DNA from: Chthonomonadaceae bacterium | GTDB lineage: Bacteria > Armatimonadota > Chthonomonadetes > Chthonomonadales > Chthonomonadaceae | Assembly: GCA_027459665.1 (NCBI GenBank) | Contig: DAIDHN010000026.1 | Coordinates: 1-55,585 of the forward strand | Length of the DNA: 55,585 nucleotides | Direction: 5' to 3' | Program-made: the position numbers and the translations under genes | Part shown: piece after piece, positions 42,287 through 48,844 of the stretch | Layout: every line of letters begins with the position of its first letter | Position numbering within the stretch: the stretch's first letter is position 1 | The notes under the pieces: generated by a model | What the model saw: only the letters and a program-made list of their open reading frames with translations | What the model was told of the DNA's origin: nothing | Databases searched by the model: none

Positions 42287-43174
42287 CTAATAATCCGATT
42301 TGTTCCAGCGTTTCCAGTTATCCTTGATCAGTTTTCCTACGCCGTCAAGATCAGGAAAGATGAGTACAGGGGTAGTGCCGTAATTCGCAAGTTCGTCTGA
42401 TATGGCATCAATGCTTGACTCATCAATAAGAATCTGCTCAATGGCGCGATCCTGGCTGTTTCGCTTAAGTTCCAGTGCGAGAGAGTCGACTTCTGTGCCA
42501 AAAATAACGAAGCGGCTGCCCTGGGCATTTATTCTGCGGGAATAGTGGTCATATTCGAGAATGAGCGGCATTTTTGGCATGGGGAGTTTATTGCGCACGG
42601 TATCTTCCATTGGTAAGTATGCCATCTCCCATTCGTTCCAGTTATATTGCGTACACCGGTCTTCGGTGATGTGCTTTTGCCAGTCGCGCAGATGCTTATC
42701 TTCTGCAACACTATCTTTTAATTTGTCCTGCATTCGATCCCATTCGAGCACATATACACGTGGACTGCATGATTGATCGGTAGTTTGCAGTGCAAAATAC
42801 AGTGCGACCAGTGGCAGAACAGTCCAATCCAGAAGTCTGGTTGGTGCGCCATGGTGCTGCATCAGGAAATAGTCGTCCCAGTCCTTGTCCAACTGGTAAG
42901 ACGCCTTTTCCCTGAATTGCTCCGCCTCATGCTGAAAAAGGCGAAACTGCTGATATTCCTGGTAAATAACAGATTCCAGCGACTTCAGCCTGGAGAATGG
43001 TGCAGAGGGGCGGTAAAGCGCCGGCCGCAGGCTGGTTTGATATTCATGCGGTTCACCCCGAAACCACATTTCATCGCTGTTTCTCAAATTCCATGCATTC
43101 CGCAGATGCTGAATGACTTTCAAATATTCAAGAACAGATTTCACCGGATTGCTCAGATCACATGCCTCAGACAA
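42287..43174 (-). CDS. FRG-domain protein
   Basis: A 295-aa protein with the FRG domain (named for a conserved F/W-R-G motif). The motif is seen as MWFRGEP near residue 37, and QHHGAPTRLLDWTVLPLVALYFAL near residues 107-130 is the second conserved block. Function of the domain is unknown; FRG proteins are common in defence islands and phage-resistance loci. The TTG at 43174 has GGAGACAGG 4-9 nt upstream. It lies just inside the left MITE-like repeat, is divergent from the helicase gene and has lower GC than the upstream housekeeping genes. It could be an accessory effector of the neighbouring helicase-methylase-ATPase genes. Confidence 0.85.
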   Translation of the reverse strand: MSEACDLSNPVKSVLEYLKVIQHLRNAWNLRNSDEMWFRGEPHEYQTSLRPALYRPSAPFSRLKSLESVIYQEYQQFRLFQHEAEQFREKASYQLDKDWDDYFLMQHHGAPTRLLDWTVLPLVALYFALQTTDQSCSPRVYVLEWDRMQDKLKDSVAEDKHLRDWQKHITEDRCTQYNWNEWEMAYLPMEDTVRNKLPMPKMPLILEYDHYSRRINAQGSRFVIFGTEVDSLALELKRNSQDRAIEQILIDESSIDAISDELANYGTTPVLIFPDLDGVGKLIKDNWKRWNKSDY

Positions 43175-43629
43175 AGTACCTGTCTCCTCTCCAGTTTATT
43201 TGCATGCAGCTGTTTGTCTCTGTGAATAGAGATGAAAAAGTATTTATTAATGATGCAAAAAACTTCAGTTTTCGCTGGCAGAATGTGGTTATGCATACAC
43301 TGCCGCTCTTTCTGATGCAGATTTTTATAATTATCAATATTGTTGATGCAGTATGGCAGGACGAAAGTTTTGTGAATTATGCTGCGCCTTTGAGTTTCTG
43401 CTCTATTATTGCAGATAATGTGTATATACCTGCAATCATGCATTGCTTGTGGTGCCATCTTGTTTCTGTTTGCTGGCAGGTATGTGCTGCCATCATCCCA
43501 TTCAGGCGATACAGCCTGAGAACCTGCCTGAAATAACCTTTCAACGGCTAAAATATCTTATCACAACAGGGTAAATACAATCAAACTGTTCACTTGCACA
43601 GTGAGCGGTACTACAAAGCGAGGGTGTTA
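43175..43629. promoter_or_regulatory. AT-rich divergent region between FRG and helicase genes
   Basis: This 455-bp stretch is clearly more AT-rich than its surroundings. Open frames in it lack ribosome sites and protein-like composition. It must contain promoters for both flanking genes; TAAAAT and TACAAT occur upstream of the helicase but without good -35 boxes. No repeat or RNA gene was recognised. Confidence 0.3.
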
Positions 43630-46600
43630 ATGAAACTGGAGGAACTGCAAGCGAATGCGATCGTTAAAGGGGTTGTGCAGGACCAGCTCGTCACAGTAAT
43701 TGGCGTGATCTGGCATGGCAGTGCGGCTATAGAACTTACGTACAAAACTGCGGACGGGCGACCGGCGGCGATTGTGTTGTACCGTACCGATGAAGAACGG
43801 CTAAGCCTTGCCCAGGAGGGCCTGCCATGGAGCTTCGATAGCAACGGTTCTAAGTTTCGCCTGGTAGCGGAGGCCAACCGAATTCACCTCGCTTACCTGT
43901 TTGACCCTGTTCTGGCCGTTCATACATCGCAGGTTGAGCCGCTCCCGCATCAAATTACGGCAGTGTACGAGGAGATGTTGACAAGGCAGCCACTTCGGTT
44001 CCTTCTCGCCGATGATCCAGGCGCTGGCAAGACCATCATGGCGGGCTTATTAATACGCGAGCTTATCGTGCGCGGCGACCTTCAGCGCTGCCTCATTGTA
44101 TGCCCCGGTTCATTAGCCGAACAGTGGCAGGATGAACTGCACCGCCGGTTTCAGCTTAAATTCGATATCGCCACCAACGACCAATTAGAAGCTGCACACA
44201 CTGGTAACTGGTTCATTGAGCACAATCTAGTAATAGCTCGACTAGATAAATTAAGCCGTAACACCGATCTCCAGGAGAAGTTGAAGGCACCCGATGCGTT
44301 CTGGGACCTTGTGGTGTGTGATGAAGCGCACAAGTTGTCGGCCACTCAATTCGGTGACGAGGTGAAGTATACAAAGCGATACCAATTGGGTCAGCTGCTT
44401 TCGAGGGTAACTCGGCACTACCTGTTAATGACCGCTACTCCACATAACGGCAAAGACATCGATTTTCAACTCTTCATGGCGCTGCTGGATGGTGATAGAT
44501 TTGAGGGCCGCCACCGTGACGGTGCGCATACGGTAGACGCATCCGATATGATACGAAGGATGGTGAAGGAAGACCTGCTGCGCTTTGATGCAACACCGCT
44601 ATTCCCCGAACGGCGCGCCTACACTGTGCCGTACAAGCTCACGGATGGTGAGGCGGCCCTCTACAAAGAGGTCACGGAATACGTTAAAGAAGAGTACAAT
44701 CGAGCCGAAAAGCTGCAAAACAAGAGCCGCACCGGGACCATTGGCTTTGCACTCACCATACTGCAGCGCAGATTGGCGTCCTCGCCCGAAGCCATACTTA
44801 CATCACTTATCAATAGGCGCGAAAAGCTGGAGCGGAAGCTGCGCGAAACACAGCTATTGCACCGAGGTGGGCAGGCTGCTGAACGCCAGGTTGTATCAAA
44901 CCAGACATTGGCCGACGACGATATTGATGAACTGGATGACGTTACTGAAACGGAGATGGACCAGGTTGAAAACGAGGTTCTGTACCAGGCAACCGCAGCA
45001 AACACCATTGCAGAACTTAAAATCGAAATTGAGACCCTGAAGAAATTGGAGGGGATGGCCGCCGCGGTACGGCGGTCCGGAGAGGACAGAAAGTGGTCTG
45101 AACTCTCAACGTTACTCAACGATATATTCACTCCTAATGGATTCGCCGCACAGGTAGGCGAAGGTCGCGCATCCTACGGCAACGAGATTAAACCCGTTTT
45201 TGCTCCCACGCAAAAGCTGGTAATTTTTACCGAACACCGAGATACTCTGCGTTACTTACATGAACGCATCAGCACCCATACGGGCAGGGCGGATGCGATT
45301 GTAGAAATACATGGTAGTATGGGGCGCGAGGCCAGGATGGCTGCCCAAGAGGCATTCCGACACGACCCCAACGTGCGAATACTGCTCGCTACGGATGCCG
45401 CAGGGGAGGGGATTAATCTTCAACGCGCGCACCTGATGGTAAATTACGACCTTCCATGGAACCCCAATCGACTGGAACAGCGCTTTGGGCGAATCCATCG
45501 CATTGGACAAACCGAGGTATGCCACTTGTGGAATTTGGTTGCGGATGAGACCCGCGAAGGTGAGGTCTACAGAGCACTGTTTGAAAAGCTGGAAGAGGCA
45601 CGTAGCGCGTTGGGCGGCCGTGTTTACGACGTGCTGGGCGATATGGTATTCGATGGCAAACCGTTGCGCGATCTCCTGCTAGAGGCAATTCGCTACGGCG
45701 AGCGCCCCGAGGTACGCATGCGTCTTTCACAGGCGGTCGCAAACGCGTTAGATCGTGGTCGTCTCCAGTCCCTGCTAAACAACCGCGCCATTGCCCATGA
45801 CGTCATGAACGCCGAGCGGGTATTTAACATTCGCAGGGAGATGGAGCGCGCTGAGGCTCGCAGGCTGCAGCCTCACTACATCGAGTCATTTTTCCTGGAG
45901 GCCCTTTCGGTACTTGGCGGCAGCTGCCGCAGGAGGGAATCACGGCGGTATGAGGTTACCCACGTGCCGGCGGTCATCCGTGAGCGAGACCGTCAAATCG
46001 GCTTCGGCGAGCCAGTGCTTAGCAAATACGAGCGCATCGCATTCGACAAATCGATGGTGGCTGCCCAGCCGCCAGCAGCATTTATCTACCCAGGACACCC
46101 TCTGCTTAACTCCATGCTGGATCTCATTTTGGAACAGAACAGATCACTGCTAAAACAGGGCACAGTGTTGGTAGATGATGCCGATTACGGTACAGAGCCA
46201 AGAGTGCTTTTCATACTGCAGCACGATGTTCAAGATGGTAGTACGACGCGTAGCGGGGACATGCGAACAATATCCCGCCGGATGGTTTTTGTGGAGATAC
46301 AACGCGACGGTGCTACCCGCCACCTCTCCTATGCGCCGTATTTGGACTACCGGCCACTGGCCGAATCTGAGCCAACGGCCCTTGAGATTGCCAGCAGCCC
46401 TTTGTGCCAGTGGATTAATCGCAACATGGAGCGGACGGCACTGACACACTGTATTGAGCACCTGGTGCCTGCTCACCTAAGTGAGGTGCGCGAACGAAGG
46501 CTGGGGCTGCTCGAGAAGACCGAGGCAGCCGTTAAAGAGCGTCTCACCCGCGAAATCACCTATTGGGATCATCGCGCAGAGGTGCTACGGAATGAAGAGT

Positions 46601-47199
46601 ACTCTGGGCGCAGCAACGCGCACCTCAACTCTGGGGAGGCTCGCAAGCGAGCGGACCAGCTTCAGGAGCGAATGAAACAGCGGCTGGCAGCTATTCAACA
46701 GGAGAAGCAGCTCACCGCCCGGTCACCGCAGGTAATCGGTGGGTTGTTGGTGGTGCCCGCGGGACTCGTTGCGCAACTAATGGGTACGCCGGCGCCCACG
46801 GGCATGCCCGTTGAAACTGCAGAATCGGCCAGGCGTGCGCGAGAGATTGTAATGAAAGTGGAACGTGAACTTGGCTTCGAGCCCGAGGATCGTGAGACGG
46901 ATCGACTTGGCTATGACTTGGAAAGCAGCATACCGGGCACAGGCCGATTGCGATTCATTGAGGTCAAGGGCCGAGATGCCTCGGCTGAAACCATCACAGT
47001 GACCTGCAATGAGGTACTTACCGCGCTCAACAAGCCGGACGATTACATCCTAGCCATTGTGCTGTTCTATGGCGACAAACATACCGTTCACTATGTACGG
47101 CGGCCATTCACACGCCAACCAGACTTTGGCGTCACTACCATGGAGTATCGGTTAAATGGCGCAGAGGGCCTGCTTCCACGCGCCACGGTTCCCTGTTAG
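43630..47199 (+). CDS. SNF2-type helicase with DUF3883-like C-terminus (Hma-type helicase)
   Basis: A 1189-aa superfamily 2 helicase. The ATG at 43630 has GAGGG 7 nt upstream; a TTG at 43594 in frame lacks one. Walker A is DDPGAGKT (K134), Walker B VVCDEAH (D231), motif III MTATPHNG, and the C-terminal RecA domain has LLATDAAGEGINLQ and QRFGRIHRIGQ, all intact. A coiled middle region lies at about residues 360-460. The last 90 residues (GFEPEDRETDRLGYDLES ... RFIEVKGR) match DUF3883, which resembles a PD-(D/E)xK nuclease core with E-x-K. With the DUF1156 methylase and DUF499 ATPase downstream it forms the known Hma (helicase-methylase-ATPase) set. It faces the other two genes instead of running with them. 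Codon use differs from the secretion genes. Confidence 0.9.
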   Translation: MKLEELQANAIVKGVVQDQLVTVIGVIWHGSAAIELTYKTADGRPAAIVLYRTDEERLSLAQEGLPWSFDSNGSKFRLVAEANRIHLAYLFDPVLAVHTSQVEPLPHQITAVYEEMLTRQPLRFLLADDPGAGKTIMAGLLIRELIVRGDLQRCLIVCPGSLAEQWQDELHRRFQLKFDIATNDQLEAAHTGNWFIEHNLVIARLDKLSRNTDLQEKLKAPDAFWDLVVCDEAHKLSATQFGDEVKYTKRYQLGQLLSRVTRHYLLMTATPHNGKDIDFQLFMALLDGDRFEGRHRDGAHTVDASDMIRRMVKEDLLRFDATPLFPERRAYTVPYKLTDGEAALYKEVTEYVKEEYNRAEKLQNKSRTGTIGFALTILQRRLASSPEAILTSLINRREKLERKLRETQLLHRGGQAAERQVVSNQTLADDDIDELDDVTETEMDQVENEVLYQATAANTIAELKIEIETLKKLEGMAAAVRRSGEDRKWSELSTLLNDIFTPNGFAAQVGEGRASYGNEIKPVFAPTQKLVIFTEHRDTLRYLHERISTHTGRADAIVEIHGSMGREARMAAQEAFRHDPNVRILLATDAAGEGINLQRAHLMVNYDLPWNPNRLEQRFGRIHRIGQTEVCHLWNLVADETREGEVYRALFEKLEEARSALGGRVYDVLGDMVFDGKPLRDLLLEAIRYGERPEVRMRLSQAVANALDRGRLQSLLNNRAIAHDVMNAERVFNIRREMERAEARRLQPHYIESFFLEALSVLGGSCRRRESRRYEVTHVPAVIRERDRQIGFGEPVLSKYERIAFDKSMVAAQPPAAFIYPGHPLLNSMLDLILEQNRSLLKQGTVLVDDADYGTEPRVLFILQHDVQDGSTTRSGDMRTISRRMVFVEIQRDGATRHLSYAPYLDYRPLAESEPTALEIASSPLCQWINRNMERTALTHCIEHLVPAHLSEVRERRLGLLEKTEAAVKERLTREITYWDHRAEVLRNEEYSGRSNAHLNSGEARKRADQLQERMKQRLAAIQQEKQLTARSPQVIGGLLVVPAGLVAQLMGTPAPTGMPVETAESARRAREIVMKVERELGFEPEDRETDRLGYDLESSIPGTGRLRFIEVKGRDASAETITVTCNEVLTALNKPDDYILAIVLFYGDKHTVHYVRRPFTRQPDFGVTTMEYRLNGAEGLLPRATVPC

Positions 47200-47351
47200 C
47201 CAAGCGAAGTCGCGATAAGCGCAGTGACTCTTAAGTCAGCAGGTAGGGATAATTACTCCGCAGCATAAATCACGCATAATTCCCGCTGTACATCGTGTAC
47301 CACTCCTTTTGTGCTGCCGACACTGTTTATTCGCCAACGAGGATACGACCT

Positions 47352-47777
47352 ATGCCAAGTTCGCATACCGAAGTGTATGTCCATTTTGTCTGGACGACCC
47401 AAAACAGGCAGCCCATTATCACGACAGATTATGAAGAACCGCTCTACAAATTCATTCGTTCGCGCTGCCAGAAAATGCAGGCACACATAACTGCCATTGG
47501 CGGCATGCCAGACCATGTCCACCTGCTCATAAGAATGCCGCCGTCATTGTCAATTTCCCAGGTTGCACAAGATATAAAGGGCAGTTCCAGCCACTTTGTC
47601 GCACATGCACTGGGGCAACGCGATTTCCGCTGGCAAGGCGCATACGGAGCATTCAGCGTCGGGAAGAATGCGTTAGAGTCCGTTACCTATTACATCGAGA
47701 ATCAAAAAATCCACCATGGCGCGCACACGATTCATCGTGATTGGGAACCCGCTGACGTTATTGACAACCCGTCCTAA
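47352..47777 (+). CDS. Y1 transposase, IS200/RAYT-like (REP-associated tyrosine transposase)
   Basis: A 141-aa HUH single-strand transposase. The metal-binding HUH motif is H55-V-H57 in GGMPDHVHLLI, and the nucleophile is probably Y114 in YYIENQKIHH. The length and motifs fit the Y1_Tnp family, which includes IS200 TnpA and RAYT proteins that mobilise REP sequences. The ATG at 47352 has GAGGA 8 nt upstream. No tnpB gene accompanies it. REP elements 3-7 start 56 bp after its stop, which is the hallmark of a RAYT rather than a plain IS200. A dyad TGACT-CTTA-AGTCA lies upstream near 47223. It sits between the helicase and methylase genes. Confidence 0.9.
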   Translation: MPSSHTEVYVHFVWTTQNRQPIITTDYEEPLYKFIRSRCQKMQAHITAIGGMPDHVHLLIRMPPSLSISQVAQDIKGSSSHFVAHALGQRDFRWQGAYGAFSVGKNALESVTYYIENQKIHHGAHTIHRDWEPADVIDNPS

Positions 47778-47832
47778 CTGGCACCTGGTATTGGGTTGCC
47801 CTTCGCACGGCGATTCACACACGGGGTTGTAC

Positions 47833-47882
47833 GCACGGGGTTGAAACCCCGTGCTGATACGCGAAGCCCGCACAAGCGGGCT
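47833..47882 (+). repeat. REP element copy 3 (forward)
   Basis: Hairpin 47833-47854 with core ACGGGGTTGAAACCCCGT, linker CTGATACGCGA, hairpin AGCCCGC-ACAA-GCGGGCT (47865-47882). It is the first REP after the transposase. Confidence 0.9.
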
Positions 47883-48001
47883 GCCGGAGGGCGCGCTGAT
47901 CGAAGGGTACGCGGGCAATGGGATGTGGGTGCGTCCGCACGCTCGGCGATTTTCGCCTATTGGGTTGCCCTTCGCACGGCGATTCACACACGGGATTGTA
48001 C

Positions 48002-48050
48002 GCACGGGGTTAAACCCCGTGCTGATACGCGAAGCCCGCACAAGCGGGCT
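48002..48050 (+). repeat. REP element copy 4 (forward)
   Basis: Same as copy 3 but one base shorter in the first loop; hairpins 48002-48022 and 48033-48050. It forms an inverted pair with copy 5. Confidence 0.9.
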
Positions 48051-48166
48051 GCCAGAGGGCGCGCTGATCGGAGGGTATGCGGCTATTGGCGTTTGCGCGA
48101 ATGAATGCACCGTGGTCCACACGCGAATCGGCCAATTACGAGTACACCGAGCAGGCTATTGCATTT

Positions 48167-48215
48167 AGCCCACAACGTGGGCTTTTGCGTATCAGAACGG
48201 GGTTTCAACCCCGTT
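48167..48215 (-). repeat. REP element copy 5 (reverse)
   Basis: Reverse orientation: AGCCCAC-AAC-GTGGGCT (48167-48183), linker, then AACGGGGTT-TC-AACCCCGTT (48196-48215). The second stem differs from that of copy 4 by compensated bases, so the hairpin itself seems to be conserved. Confidence 0.9.
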
Positions 48216-48356
48216 CGCAAATAACGCCGTTCGCAAACAACCCCGTTCGTGCACCGCCGCGTTCGAAATCAACCCCGTTTGTTGGCGATTGCATTTGTGA
48301 TCAACCGCGCCCAACAACCCCCCGCCCCGTTCACCGCCAACCCCGGCTGTCACCAA
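48209..48356 (-). repeat. decaying 16-bp tandem array joined to REP copy 5
   Basis: Units resembling CCCCGTTCGCAAACAA start at 48209, 48225, 48241, 48257, 48273 and 48289, then after a 20-bp unit at 48325 and 48341. Agreement with the consensus fades away from the REP. The first unit overlaps the CCCCGTT arm of the REP hairpin. Confidence 0.75.
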
Positions 48357-48475
48357 CCGCAAATATCCGAGTGCGCACCTGCGTGGGTTGAATGCGTGCC
48401 AAGGCGGTTTCAATGGGTTTTTTCGCATTGCATTATGCGTACCCGCTTGTACACATTGCGTTTGTGATCGCGGGG

Positions 48476-48546
48476 GTGAACGCACGGGGTTGTCCACGCG
48501 GGGATGGTACACACGGGGGTGTACGCACGGGGGTGTACGCACGGGG
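48476..48546 (+). repeat. 14-bp tandem array joined to REP copy 6
   Basis: Five units ending in CGGGG occupy 48476-48489, 48490-48502/3, 48503-48518, 48519-48532 and 48533-48546. The last two are identical (GTGTACGCACGGGG). The array runs straight into the ACGGGG arm of REP copy 6 and mirrors the array of copy 5. Confidence 0.8.
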
Positions 48547-48588
48547 GTGAAACCCCGTACTGATACGCGAAGCCCGCACGAGCGGGCT
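48541..48588 (+). repeat. REP element copy 6 (forward)
   Basis: Hairpin ACGGGG-GTGAAA-CCCCGT (48541-48558), linker, hairpin AGCCCGC-ACGA-GCGGGCT (48571-48588). It pairs in inverted orientation with copy 7 about 120 bp away. Confidence 0.9.
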
Positions 48589-48708
48589 GCCAGACGGTGC
48601 TCAAGTCGGGGGGCTATGCGGGTAATGGGGCGTGCGTGAAGAAACCGACCCGGCACCAGACGCACACCAGCCGACTACGACGCGCAGGCCCGGCAGGCTA
48701 TTGCATCT

Positions 48709-48757
48709 AGCCCACAACGTGGGCTTTTGCATATCAGAACGGGGTTTCAACCCCGTT
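48709..48757 (-). repeat. REP element copy 7 (reverse)
   Basis: AGCCCAC-AAC-GTGGGCT (48709-48725), linker, then AACGGGGTT-TC-AACCCCGTT (48738-48757). Degenerate CCGTTCG units follow up to the methylase stop at 48845. Confidence 0.9.
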
Positions 48758-48844
48758 CGCATGCATCTCCGTTCGGTCACCGCCCCGTTCGCAAACAACG
48801 CCATCCCCGCACCCAGAGCGGCAACAACCCGATCGGGGTGGTTC

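Larger units (their letters stand above)
47789..48085 (+). repeat. 169-bp tandem duplication carrying REP copies 3 and 4
   Basis: Bases 47789-47917 recur at 47958-48085 with few substitutions and one deleted base in the REP loop (TTGAAA to TTAAA). Both start TATTGGGTTGCCCTTCGCAC. The duplication is direct and recent by its high identity. Confidence 0.85.

Noticed and set aside
43162-43536. 124-codon frame in the AT-rich gap before the helicase
   Set aside because: No ribosome site, overlaps the FRG start on the other strand and resembles random AT-rich translation.
47796-48665. open frames of 100-157 codons in the REP region
   Set aside because: They only translate REP hairpins and tandem arrays, shift with every duplication and lack ribosome sites.
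47833-48757. REP cluster as a second CRISPR array (GTTTCAACCCC resembles CRISPR repeats)
   Set aside because: Spacing is irregular, orientation alternates, and each unit has two hairpins; this is a REP/REPIN pattern.
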